From Riemerella anatipestifer (GTDB lineage Bacteria > Bacteroidota > Bacteroidia > Flavobacteriales > Weeksellaceae), in NCBI RefSeq assembly GCF_009670965.2, contig NZ_CP073239.1:744001-808000 (forward strand): 64,000 nt of DNA, given 5' to 3'. The notes beneath the pieces are model-generated. The model was not told the origin of the DNA and ran no database searches. It saw only the letters and a list, made by a program, of their open reading frames with translations. The stretch's first letter is position 1, and each line of letters starts with the position of its first letter. The position numbers and the translations under genes are program-made. This document shows positions 26,422 through 34,723 of the stretch, in pieces.

Positions 26422-27338
26422 GCTTTAAAAACAGCTCTTGGATAAGTGTTATAAGAATAGATATTGATATTAGGATTCATTAGATACCAAGGAGTATTAT
26501 TAGAGACACCACTACCACCACTATCTCCACTCCCCGGCCTACCACCTTCTCCACCACTACCTTCTCCGCTAGAAGCACCACCACCTCCAACATATATGTA
26601 AAAACATTTTGTAGATGTAATAGTACCATGGCAAGAACAATTAGGATCATCTATTTCGTAAATTAAACACATAAGCTCCAACATGCTATTAGGAGTTATA
26701 TTTTTATTTGAATCATCTTCTACTAACTTTATTGTTTTGGTGGTTTTAGTAGAATCCAAAGGGATATCTGAAAACAAGTCGCCAGGAACATTAATGAACT
26801 TTTTAAAACCAAAAGCTCTATTATTGATAAAAATAATATTTGCCATTATATTCTCTCTAATGTCTTTTGAAATGGATTTATTGTAAACCATTCCGTATAA
26901 TGTACTATTATCCATATTTTCTAAATAGGTAATTTCATTATTCCTGTTTATAGAAGCAACTATATAGGACGACATAAAGAAGCCATCTTGTGTAAGTGGA
27001 ATAATAATTCTTTGTTCAGAATTAACAATATTATCCGAATCACCAAATACCCCCAAACCCATATTTTTTGGAACTTTATCTATTATTACCTTATCCCAAA
27101 CTGGAACAGCTTTAGTGTCTTTAAGTTTTGCAACAAAACCTTTTTTCTCATTTTCCTCTTTTAAAATTTTCAACCATCTATCACCTCCTCTAACATTACT
27201 AAGTTTGGATTCCGCATTTAAAAAAAAATCGGACTTTTGTGCTGTATCATCTACATCATAAATTGTTAGCTCTTGCCTACACGAATTAACTATAAGAATC
27301 AAAATCACAAAGAGAAATAATAACACGTTTCTTTTCAT
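26418..27338 (-). CDS. Lipoprotein with Gly/Ser-rich C-terminal linker
   Basis: 306 residues. The leader MKRNVLLFLFVILILIVNSC puts the lipid Cys at residue 20. The body (about 25-230) is alpha/beta with no recognised motif; a CLIYEIDDPNCSCHG region has clustered cysteines, and from about 255 a Gly/Ser-rich linker (GGGGASSGEGSGG) leads to a short tail, YPRAVFKA. Such a linker normally joins two folded domains, yet the chain stops shortly after it, and the HExxH protein begins in the next frame. Either the pair is translated as two coupled proteins or a one-base deletion split a single gene. Confidence 0.72.
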   Translation of the reverse strand: MKRNVLLFLFVILILIVNSCRQELTIYDVDDTAQKSDFFLNAESKLSNVRGGDRWLKILKEENEKKGFVAKLKDTKAVPVWDKVIIDKVPKNMGLGVFGDSDNIVNSEQRIIIPLTQDGFFMSSYIVASINRNNEITYLENMDNSTLYGMVYNKSISKDIRENIMANIIFINNRAFGFKKFINVPGDLFSDIPLDSTKTTKTIKLVEDDSNKNITPNSMLELMCLIYEIDDPNCSCHGTITSTKCFYIYVGGGGASSGEGSGGEGGRPGSGDSGGSGVSNNTPWYLMNPNINIYSYNTYPRAVFKA

Positions 27339-27390
27339 TTTTACATTTTTATATTCTTTCCTACCCTATTTAGGTTTTCAGCTTTCCCTT

Positions 27391-27600
27391 TCTAGCATAG
27401 GCTCTTCGGATAGAGGGCACTGGTTTTATTTTACACCTTTTAGGGTCTAATTTACACCCTATAGGGTCTGTTTTGGAGGTTGCAGGGTCTAAAATAGAGC
27501 CTACAGGGTTCAGTTAAGACCTTACAGAGGTAAATCTAGTGGTGGTAAGGTCTAAATTAAAGCCTCCCAACTCTATTTTTAGCCTTGTAAGGTCTTCGTT
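27391..27600. repeat. Array of 21-bp degenerate tandem repeats with dyad symmetry
   Basis: Ten units in exact 21-base phase: eight clear ones from 27433 to 27600 and two weaker ones from 27391. Read on the minus strand each unit is roughly an A/T-rich spacer of 4-5 bases and then AGACCYTnnARGGYnT, an imperfect palindrome with a variable centre. Best dyads are in units 27454-27474 (ACACCCTATAGGGTCT) and 27580-27600 (CCTTGTAAGG). It fills the gap between the lipoprotein gene and the 167-residue protein, starting about 30 bases beyond the latter's stop. No long frame runs through it. Confidence 0.8.
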
Positions 27601-27629
27601 TGCCCCTTTAGCCTTCATTATACTATTAT

Positions 27630-28133
27630 CTAGGCTTTATTTTCTTCGTCTTTGGTATTGGTAGTACCGCTAGTGGCGACTGCTCTGGTCTGATAATGGG
27701 TGCTAAGATCTTTGTAAATACTGGTAGTCCCTGCTTGGTTTTGGGTGGCTAAGAATTTTACATAACGGTAGTAAGATACTGCAGCGGTGTAGTTGTCGTA
27801 ATCCAAAAGTGTTTTGGTGTCTGTCATCATTTCTATCACTCGGTCTAGTTTCTTTAGAGGGGCTTCTAGCTGGGTTCTTGCGAGATAGTCTTTATCAAAT
27901 TCTGCCTTGTCTATGGTAGGCGGCACTGTGCTAGGGTCTTGCTCCATATAGAGTTTGCATTTGTCTACCAGCACCTTGTTTTTGTCTGCTATACGCCCAT
28001 ATTGCCTTCTTTCTTCTGGAGAGAGGTTGATTGCCTTGGATTGGATAACGCCGAGTATCGCTCCGATGGCATCATCTATCGTTTTGAGTTCTTGTGCCGA
28101 AAATTCTACTGAAATTAAATTGTCAATTGCCAT
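27630..28133 (-). CDS. Conserved Bacteroidota helical protein of unknown function
   Basis: 167 residues, no signal peptide, no membrane segment, predicted almost wholly helical: LISVEFSAQELKTIDDAIGAI, then SPEERRQYGRIADKNKVLVDK, FDKDYLARTQLEAPLKKLDRV, and YTAAVSYYRYVKFLATQN, with a polar T/N/K-rich tail. The pattern fits a four-helix bundle. I recall similar unnamed proteins in many Flavobacteriia. It has its own promoter-like element at 28238-28268, and its transcript would run straight into the 21-bp repeat array. GC is higher than that of the genes to its left. No function can be stated. Confidence 0.78.
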   Translation of the reverse strand: MAIDNLISVEFSAQELKTIDDAIGAILGVIQSKAINLSPEERRQYGRIADKNKVLVDKCKLYMEQDPSTVPPTIDKAEFDKDYLARTQLEAPLKKLDRVIEMMTDTKTLLDYDNYTAAVSYYRYVKFLATQNQAGTTSIYKDLSTHYQTRAVATSGTTNTKDEENKA

Positions 28134-28237
28134 TTCTTTTGTTTTTTTGGTGTTAAAAATATACGAATTACACTATTTCTCAAATATAAAAATAACAATA
28201 AGTCAAAATCATTGCATTTCTATCGTTGAGTGTGAAC

Positions 28238-28268
28238 CAAATTTACATACTTGCATTTATATACGCAA
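28238..28268 (-). promoter_or_regulatory. Bacteroidota promoter of the 167-residue protein
   Basis: On the minus strand a TTG (28268-28266) is followed 20 bases later by TAAATTTG (28245-28238), matching the -33 TTTG / -7 TAnnTTTG arrangement. The leader to the ATG at 28133 is about 100 bases. Confidence 0.5.
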
Positions 28269-28368
28269 TACCTCGCCGTATTTTTTTTAATATTAAGCAC
28301 TCCAAACCGCTTAGACATTAAACCAAACGATAAAAAAAAGCGATAAATTGAACAAAAACTAAGACTTT

Positions 28369-29697
28369 TTAGCGTTTTATTAGATATTTTACAACCACTC
28401 CACTATAAAGAACTCCTGAAAAAAAGACGGCTAATAGGTGGGCGTACCCTACCCCTAAAATCCCCAAATAGGGTTGTAAGGCAAAGATGAGGAGGACGAG
28501 CAATACTACCGACAGCGTGGAAATGATAAGATGCAACCTCGTCTTTTCAATCGCAAAGACCAAATTGCTAAACAGCGTCCTAAGCATCATACCTATCACC
28601 GCCGCTCCTAAGAAAATATTAAATAAGTGAGTTTGCCCTAAATATTGAGTTCCAAAAAGACTCATAATCTCATTGGCATAAGCTGTTCCCAAGCCCAAAA
28701 TCAATACTGATAGCGCCGAGAATAAGACTAAATATTGAGTAATGTACCTTTTGATAAATGCTTTATCTTGATGGCGTTTGCATAGTTTAGGGTAATCGTT
28801 ATGAATGAACACTCGTGATAGGAAAATTAAATTTAACGGTATGAGCGAAGCCGTTTTGTATTCCGCCAAGACCCCCTCACTAAACAACACCCCAATCATA
28901 AATATATCCGTAAGCAAAAACAACTCTTGCATAAGGCTCGCAGCGGCGGTAGAAAGGTTAAATCGCCAAAGTGATTTTACCGAGAGTGGTTCCAGTTCTA
29001 CTTTTCTGAACTTCCTAAACCCCAAAAAGAATATAAAGTAAGGCGACAAACACAAGGCTAAGACATAACCCCTAAGCCCTAACAACGGTGTAAGCCCCAA
29101 TGCCAACGCCAACAAGGCAACACTACTGACAATCTCCAAAAGAGCAAATTTCCTATTACGGAAAGAGGCTCTACAAGAGGCTTTATACACTTCCAAAAAG
29201 AATAATCCCACAAGCCTTACCAAGAACCACAACACCAAAAAAAAGACTTCTAATCGTTGCCCAAACATTACCAATGCAAGTATGAAGACCAACGCATTTA
29301 TAACCAACTGCCCCAACAAACCGTAGTATAATGAATAAGCTTCTAGGTTTTTAAAATCGGTTGAGTGGTCCAGCTGACTGCCGTATTTTAGCAATCCTTG
29401 ATAAGTCCCCAACCCCACAAAAGGAATAAAAAAAGAAATAAAATTTTGAGCCTTAAACACCATTCCCAAATCTTCTTTCAGTAATACTCTAGCTACATAA
29501 ATATTAACGATAAGCAATACTAATTTAGAAATTAGCATCGCTGAAGCCGTCCAAAAACCGTCGTTCTTGAAAAAAGATTTTAGAAAAAGTGTATTTGATT
29601 TTAAGACTTTTAATACTGACAAAATAGCTGTAATTTTGTTTCGGTAAAAATAATAACTTACAGATGACTTTCCTAAACATAGCCCATCAAAAATCAA
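28369..29697 (-). CDS. Polysaccharide flippase, Wzx/MATE-like
   Basis: 442-residue polytopic membrane protein with about 12 helices, no soluble domain. The first helix pair (GFWTASAMLISKLVLLIVNIYVARVL .. followed by GMVFKAQNFISF) and the general plan fit the polysaccharide-transport group that flips lipid-linked sugar units across the inner membrane. The ATG at 29697 is used here, but a TTG at 29622 (MSVLKVLKSN) may be the real start: the longer one leaves 5 bases to the divergent gene and has no visible ribosome site. GC is above the local average, hinting at transfer. Confidence 0.8.
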   Translation of the reverse strand: MIFDGLCLGKSSVSYYFYRNKITAILSVLKVLKSNTLFLKSFFKNDGFWTASAMLISKLVLLIVNIYVARVLLKEDLGMVFKAQNFISFFIPFVGLGTYQGLLKYGSQLDHSTDFKNLEAYSLYYGLLGQLVINALVFILALVMFGQRLEVFFLVLWFLVRLVGLFFLEVYKASCRASFRNRKFALLEIVSSVALLALALGLTPLLGLRGYVLALCLSPYFIFFLGFRKFRKVELEPLSVKSLWRFNLSTAAASLMQELFLLTDIFMIGVLFSEGVLAEYKTASLIPLNLIFLSRVFIHNDYPKLCKRHQDKAFIKRYITQYLVLFSALSVLILGLGTAYANEIMSLFGTQYLGQTHLFNIFLGAAVIGMMLRTLFSNLVFAIEKTRLHLIISTLSVVLLVLLIFALQPYLGILGVGYAHLLAVFFSGVLYSGVVVKYLIKR

Positions 29698-29702
29698 AAA
29701 AG

Positions 29703-30161
29703 ATGTATTATTTCTTTGTAGGGTTCATCGTACTCACTTTGATAAGCCATGTCTTTAGGACGAGTAGCATTCCATTTTTCATCTATGCAATGTACTCCGC
29801 TCCCGTCCCTATACAGAATGACTTTTCGTTTTTTGTGATAAAGAAAAGCGACGGCAAAATTTTCAATCATCCCGAAATATGGAATCATCATAAACGAATC
29901 GTGTTCTACTATTCGTCAAGAACTTGGGAGCAACTTTTAGGTCAAGACAGCCCAGAAATCGCATTCCACAAAAAAGTCTATCCTTCCGCTGATAAAAATT
30001 ACTTAAATACACATTATCCCAAATGGCTCTTTAGATACGTACAACAAGTGGAAGGTAAGAAGTTAGACCACATCACTTTATACAAAGTAACTGTAAACTA
30101 CGACGAACATAATAAATACTCCGTAAAAAATGTTGAAAAAATATTTACGCAAGGGCAATAG
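29703..30161 (+). CDS. Membrane-anchored protein of unknown function
   Basis: 152 residues. One N-terminal membrane segment (MYYFFVGFIVLTLISHVF) and a soluble outside domain with FVIKKSDGKIFNHPEIW and a C-terminal basic region. An ATG at 29664 would add 13 polar residues before the helix, so 29703 is preferred. A TAATTTTG box at 29631-29638 could be its promoter, inside the N-terminal coding part of the divergent flippase. Its last 32 bases overlap the next gene, so the two are translated together and probably act together. Confidence 0.7.
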   Translation: MYYFFVGFIVLTLISHVFRTSSIPFFIYAMYSAPVPIQNDFSFFVIKKSDGKIFNHPEIWNHHKRIVFYYSSRTWEQLLGQDSPEIAFHKKVYPSADKNYLNTHYPKWLFRYVQQVEGKKLDHITLYKVTVNYDEHNKYSVKNVEKIFTQGQ

Positions 30162-31020
30162 TTCCATTAGAGATTTAGCCAATTACCAGGCTTTAATTAA
30201 AAGAAGTATACTTTTATGCTTTGGTTTGTCGTTCTTATTTAGAAGTTACTCCTCTACATTAAATTTTCAGATGGAAAACCCTTCATTCCAAATTTCAGGA
30301 GGCGATTTTTTAACGAGTTTATATAATTATTTCGGCATCAATTATTTTGTCTTTGCACACCCTATTTATAGCATTGTATTTGCCGTTTTACTATTTATAT
30401 TTTGGGTACTAAGTTTCATATTCCCCAATAAAAAAGCTATCCCTATTTTATTCTATATCTTTTTCTTGATTTATGCCATTGGGTTTAATTCAAATATGGG
30501 GTTTCTCTCTAGCTATCTTAAAGGGTTTATCATTATAGGCTTTATATTTTTTGTTATTTCTCCCATCAATTTTAATCTTATGTGGGAAGGATTAAGATAT
30601 TATACTTGTTGGATTTACTTTTCTGCTTTCCTCTGGAAGTTTATACATAGAGCTATGTTTATGCCTAGATTTGGAGAAATGTCTTTTAAAGACAACTTCT
30701 CTTGGTATATCTTCACCAATCCTGATAGTATTTTAAGTAAATTCTACCTTTTCTGTATTGAACACTCTTGGATTCTCAACATTGGGGATAAACTTGTATT
30801 CTTATTTGAGGGTCTTTATTTTATTGGATTTTTTACAAAAAAATACGATGCCTTTTTAGGTTGGGGCATCGTAGGACTTCATTTATTTTTGTACTTTTTT
30901 AGCGATACGCTTTTTGTGGAAATATGGGTTTTAGGGCTGCTCTTTATTTCAAAATCGCAGTGGAGCAATATCTCTCAACTTCCTAAGACTCTACATAAAC
31001 ACCTGCCCAACTTCTCTTAA
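30130..31020 (+). CDS. Polytopic membrane protein, HTTM-like
   Basis: 296 residues with about six to seven membrane helices. The pattern (SILLCFGLSFLFRSY, later YYTCWIYFSAFLWKFIHRAMF and VFLFEGLYFIGFFTKKYD) recalls the HTTM/gamma-carboxylase-like membrane domain found in many Bacteroidota, but the match is from memory and loose. It overlaps its partner upstream by 32 bases and the convergent gene downstream by 38 bases. Reaction unknown. Confidence 0.72.
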   Translation: MLKKYLRKGNSSIRDLANYQALIKRSILLCFGLSFLFRSYSSTLNFQMENPSFQISGGDFLTSLYNYFGINYFVFAHPIYSIVFAVLLFIFWVLSFIFPNKKAIPILFYIFFLIYAIGFNSNMGFLSSYLKGFIIIGFIFFVISPINFNLMWEGLRYYTCWIYFSAFLWKFIHRAMFMPRFGEMSFKDNFSWYIFTNPDSILSKFYLFCIEHSWILNIGDKLVFLFEGLYFIGFFTKKYDAFLGWGIVGLHLFLYFFSDTLFVEIWVLGLLFISKSQWSNISQLPKTLHKHLPNFS

Positions 31021-31477
31021 GCGGCAAAAGAAAGTCTGACAAAAAAGCCACATAAGTTGATTTAGAAAAGTCAAATACTTCTATCTCTTGAGAGAGTTTG
31101 CCCTCTTTTAACGCCGAACGGAACTCTTGTAATTTCATGGTTTTCACTTCGCCATTTTCCACGAAACAAGCCTTCATTCGGTCAAATAATCCTAGTTGAT
31201 AAGTAGTATCTATCTCTCTCATCACACCATTAAGAGCATCTATAGAACACCCCGAAGCCACCTCTTGTTCCTCATCTATACTAATGATGATAAATTGATT
31301 TTTTTCAATTTTAAAAGACGATGACAATGGTTTACCGTGTGCCGCCCAAACGGAAAGAAAGTCAAAAAGTTTTTCTGTAATTTCTTTACTTTCCTTAGGT
31401 AAAAAAGGTCTAGAGGCTGGATAAATAAGCACTCTATAATCGTTAGTTTCTACTATATTAGATTCTTCTATTTTCAT
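30983..31477 (-). CDS. Conserved Bacteroidota protein, often mislabelled 'ABC transporter ATPase'
   Basis: 164 residues, soluble, mixed alpha/beta, with RVLIYPASRPFLPKES near the start and LLPLKRSWAGVY at the end. Despite the label given to relatives in databases, there is no Walker A or ABC signature here, so that name should not be used. It follows the CCG-domain Fe-S protein by 11 bases and is part of the same operon as the membrane Fe-S protein. Its role is unknown. Confidence 0.75.
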   Translation of the reverse strand: MKIEESNIVETNDYRVLIYPASRPFLPKESKEITEKLFDFLSVWAAHGKPLSSSFKIEKNQFIIISIDEEQEVASGCSIDALNGVMREIDTTYQLGLFDRMKACFVENGEVKTMKLQEFRSALKEGKLSQEIEVFDFSKSTYVAFLSDFLLPLKRSWAGVYVES

Positions 31478-31488
31478 AAAACAAGTTT

Positions 31489-32274
31489 CTACAAATCCTC
31501 TGCTTCTGCTAAAAGCTCTACAATATCTTTAACTTCTACTTCGGTGTTTTTATTAAAATGCTTTACACCGTCCGTCATCATCGTATTACAGAAAGGACAA
31601 CCCGTCGCAATAACATCAGGTGTTTTCGCTAAAGCCTCTTCTGTTCTTTCTATGTTTATGTCTTTGTTTCCTTTTTCTGGTTCTTTAAACATCTGTGCTC
31701 CTCCTGCTCCGCAACACAATCCGTTTTGTTTGCAACGCTTCATTTCAACCAACTCTGCATCTAATTTTTTAAGGAGTTCTCTAGGTGCTTCATACTCGTT
31801 ATTGGCTCTACCGAGGTAACAAGGGTCGTGGAAAGTGATTTTCTTACCTTCAAACTTACCGCCTTCTATCTTCAGTCTTCCCTCCTCCATAAGCTGCTTT
31901 AAGAACTGTGTGTGATGTAGCACTTGATAGCTCCCGCCAAGGCTAGGATACTCATTCTTTAATGTATTAAAACAGTGCGGACAAGCCGTTACTATTTTCT
32001 TTACTTCATAAGCATTAAGGATTTCTATATTGGTAAGAGCCATCATTTGGAAAACAAACTCGTTCCCTGCTCTCTTAGCTGGGTCTCCCGTACAACTTTC
32101 CTCTTGCCCTAACACCGCAAACTCTACCCCTATTTTGTGGAGGATTTTACAAAAGGCTTTGGTGATTTTTTTAGCTCTATCATCAAAACTTCCTGCACAG
32201 CCTACCCAAAACAAAACTTCGGGAGCTTTACCTTCGGCAGCGTATTCTGCCATTGTTTTTATTTTGAATTCCAT
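31489..32274 (-). CDS. (Fe-S)-binding CCG-domain protein, HdrB/LutA-like
   Basis: 261 residues with two cysteine-rich CCG domains of the type in heterodisulfide reductase HdrB, GlpC and LutA: WVGCAGSFDDRA with GQEESCTGDPAKRAG in the first, and DPCYLGR, CCGAGGAQMF with TGCPFCNTMM in the second. Such domains bind special [4Fe-4S] clusters at the electron-acceptor site. The neighbouring membrane protein brings two ordinary 4Fe-4S sites, so the two likely form one membrane electron-transfer complex facing the cytoplasm. The final electron acceptor is unknown. Confidence 0.88.
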   Translation of the reverse strand: MEFKIKTMAEYAAEGKAPEVLFWVGCAGSFDDRAKKITKAFCKILHKIGVEFAVLGQEESCTGDPAKRAGNEFVFQMMALTNIEILNAYEVKKIVTACPHCFNTLKNEYPSLGGSYQVLHHTQFLKQLMEEGRLKIEGGKFEGKKITFHDPCYLGRANNEYEAPRELLKKLDAELVEMKRCKQNGLCCGAGGAQMFKEPEKGNKDINIERTEEALAKTPDVIATGCPFCNTMMTDGVKHFNKNTEVEVKDIVELLAEAEDL

Positions 32275-32328
32275 TTATTTGTAATCTAGATTAAAACTAT
32301 TTTATTTTGCTTCTTGACGGTAGAACTA

Positions 32329-33666
32329 TTAGTCCTCATTAGCCCAATTAAGTCTATCTGCCTGATTATATTGCCAAGGCGCGGCGTTGTTCTCCACATT
32401 GGTCATCATCAAATTAAGCTCTTGTGGTGCCGCTGACTGCTCCATTACCAAAAATCTTCTCATCTCAAAAATAATAGACAATGGGTCTATGAGTACAGGA
32501 CAAGCCTCCACACAAGCATTACAAGAGGTACACGCCCAAAGTTCTTCACGAGTAATATAGTCGTCTAGTAATTTTTTACCATCATCTACAAACTTTCCAT
32601 TCTTGTTGATGTTTTGTCCTACTTCTTCCAAACGATCTCTTGTAGACATCATTATTTTTCTAGGAGATAATTTTTTTCCCGTTAAATTAGCTGGACAAAC
32701 CGCAGTACACCTTCCACACTCGGTACAGGTATAAGCATTTAGCAACTGTACTTGGTTTAAATCAAAAATATCCTCTGCTCCAAACTTCGCTGGTGGTTCA
32801 GCCCCATCTGGCGAAGCTGCATAAGGGTCTGCATTAGGATCCATCATTAGCTTAATTTCCTTCGTAACAGAATCCAAATTATTAAATGCTCCCTTAGGTT
32901 TAAGATTGGCAAACCAAGTATTAGGAAATGCAAAAATAATGTGCAAATGCTTGGAATAGTAAAGGTAATTCATAAAGAATAAAATCCCTAATATATGTAC
33001 CCACCAAGCACTTCTTTCAACGAAAATAAGAAAAGAACTATCAAAACGAAACACCTCCATAATAGGTACTAAAAATGTTCCGCTCACAGGGAACGCTCCT
33101 AAATGATGATAACCTTCTACTCCACGAGTCTGTAAAATAGAGTCTGCTGCATTCATTTTAAGAAATGCCATCATAAGCACAAACTCAATTACTAAAATCC
33201 AGTTAGCGTCATTCTTAGGCCAACCTAACATTTCTTTCATATTGAAACGCTTTACAGACAACACATTCCTTCTTACAAAAAATATAGCTACTGCAACTAA
33301 GACCAGCAGAGCCATAATTTCTAAAGTGCCAGTAAACAGAGCATATAGCGTTTCTCCCATTACACTCGCTAGAAATCTGTGTGTCCCCAAAAGTCCATCA
33401 ACTATTATTTCTAACATTTCCATATTGATGACCAAGAAGCCAACATATACCAAAACGTGCAGAGCCCCAGCCACTGGTCTTGCTCCCATTTTACTTTGAC
33501 CTAAGGCTACATTTGCCATAGTACGCCATCTTTTAGGCTTATTATCAGTTCTATCAATGGCTTTACCAAGTTTGATATTACGATAAATCTCTTTTAAACT
33601 CTTAATAAATAGACCAAAGCCTACCACCAAACAAATAAGGAACAATATATTATCTATGTACTGCAT
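32329..33666 (-). CDS. Membrane 4Fe-4S dicluster protein, HdrC/DsrM-like
   Basis: 445 residues. Five membrane helices in the first 270 residues (the first at 5-25, the third LYALFTGTLEIMALLVLVAV-like) and a cytoplasmic C-terminal domain with two [4Fe-4S] motifs, C314-TECGRCTAVCP and C379-TSCNACVEACP. This is the plan of membrane subunits that pass electrons from the quinone pool to an HdrB-like partner. The gene for such a partner follows 55 bases downstream. No flavoprotein is next to it, so the full complex may have a subunit elsewhere. Confidence 0.88.
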   Translation of the reverse strand: MQYIDNILFLICLVVGFGLFIKSLKEIYRNIKLGKAIDRTDNKPKRWRTMANVALGQSKMGARPVAGALHVLVYVGFLVINMEMLEIIVDGLLGTHRFLASVMGETLYALFTGTLEIMALLVLVAVAIFFVRRNVLSVKRFNMKEMLGWPKNDANWILVIEFVLMMAFLKMNAADSILQTRGVEGYHHLGAFPVSGTFLVPIMEVFRFDSSFLIFVERSAWWVHILGILFFMNYLYYSKHLHIIFAFPNTWFANLKPKGAFNNLDSVTKEIKLMMDPNADPYAASPDGAEPPAKFGAEDIFDLNQVQLLNAYTCTECGRCTAVCPANLTGKKLSPRKIMMSTRDRLEEVGQNINKNGKFVDDGKKLLDDYITREELWACTSCNACVEACPVLIDPLSIIFEMRRFLVMEQSAAPQELNLMMTNVENNAAPWQYNQADRLNWANED

Positions 33667-33680
33667 TGTAACTGTTTTTT

Positions 33681-34619
33681 CTATTTCCCAAACACAGAGA
33701 TGTTGATGTAGCGTTTCGGGTTATTTTTGATATCCTCTATCAACCCATTAAGGTTTTTTGAAGTCTGATTAAGATTATTATAGAGCTGTTCATCTTTAGC
33801 TATCTTACCTAAAGACCCCTCTCCGTTTTGTATTCCAGAAATTAACGTATTTAACTTATCAGAAGTAAGGCTTAACTTACTTATGGCATCATTCAACTTA
33901 TTAACATCTAATTTCTCCGCTACATTGCCGTATTTGTCTAATGTTGTCTTTGCACTCACTGTTGCCAAATTTGCATTATCTAACATTTTTTGTATCTTAG
34001 GGTCTGTGCTAGAAAGCATTTGGTTGGTCTGAAGAGAGGTTTGCCTAAATGATTCTACTGTACGGTTAAGACTTTGTAACAACTGCTTGATTTCTCTCCT
34101 ATTTTGCTCGTCCATAATTTTATTGGTACTCGCAAGAGTAGAGTCTAAGTTGGTTAGGACATGAGACAACTGGTCTTTAACAGGTTTAACTTCAGAAGAT
34201 AGACTATTAAATACCGACTGCTGAAGCACTCCCATCAGAGTATCTCCATTCTTAGCTTGCTCACCATCATATACCAAATTAACCCTAACCTCCTTACCAG
34301 ACATCAGTCCTGGTTCAAATATCTCTACCGTAGATTTTTTAGAGAAATCAAACTTATTATCTACCGTAATTTTAACTACAAAGTAAATATGTCCGTCAGC
34401 TGCTTTAACAGGCTTTATCTCTTTTACTTGTCCAACCTTCAGCCCATTTATGGATACCGCATTAGATGCAGAAAGCCCCTGTACATTGTCGTATTTCACA
34501 TAATATATATCGTCTGTAGAAAACACATTCCTCCCTTTCATAAACTGATACAGGAGTACAAAACCTACAATAGCCAATATTGCAATAAGCCCCGCTTTTA
34601 ATTCTTTAGAAAACTTCAT
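33681..34619 (-). CDS. MlaD family (MCE domain) lipid-transport protein
   Basis: 312 residues: one N-terminal membrane anchor (about 9-25), an MCE domain (about 35-115, VQGLSASNAVSINGLKVGQVKEI), then a long coiled-coil of N, T, L and K. It would bind lipid in the periplasm as part of an Mla-type phospholipid transporter. The usual MlaE permease and MlaF ATPase genes are not in this window. It lies 14 bases upstream of the membrane Fe-S protein, probably in the same transcript. Confidence 0.9.
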   Translation of the reverse strand: MKFSKELKAGLIAILAIVGFVLLYQFMKGRNVFSTDDIYYVKYDNVQGLSASNAVSINGLKVGQVKEIKPVKAADGHIYFVVKITVDNKFDFSKKSTVEIFEPGLMSGKEVRVNLVYDGEQAKNGDTLMGVLQQSVFNSLSSEVKPVKDQLSHVLTNLDSTLASTNKIMDEQNRREIKQLLQSLNRTVESFRQTSLQTNQMLSSTDPKIQKMLDNANLATVSAKTTLDKYGNVAEKLDVNKLNDAISKLSLTSDKLNTLISGIQNGEGSLGKIAKDEQLYNNLNQTSKNLNGLIEDIKNNPKRYINISVFGK

Positions 34620-34673
34620 TTTGTTACATTAGGTTCAACTAAGCAAAGATAAGATTTTTAATTTTTAACATCA

Positions 34674-34699
34674 AAAAAGCGACTATAAAGTCGCTTTTT
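34674..34699 (-). terminator. Rho-independent terminator of the PpiD-like gene
   Basis: Perfect 11-bp stem, AAAAAGCGACT / AGTCGCTTTTT with an ATAA loop. On the minus strand it lies 25 bases after the stop at 34724 and has a T run. Confidence 0.85.
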
Positions 34700-34723
34700 A
34701 ATCATATTTATATTAAATCTAAA

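Noticed and set aside
26400..26440. Programmed -1 frameshift at TTTTTAAA
   Set aside because: After slippage the lysine tRNA would have to sit on TAA; there is no proper X-XXY-YYZ heptamer in frame and no downstream structure.
27391..27600. CRISPR array
   Set aside because: Units are 21 bases, contiguous and degenerate, without unique spacers and without cas genes nearby.
30983..31477. ABC transporter ATPase
   Set aside because: No Walker A, Walker B or signature motif is present; the label is an old database error.
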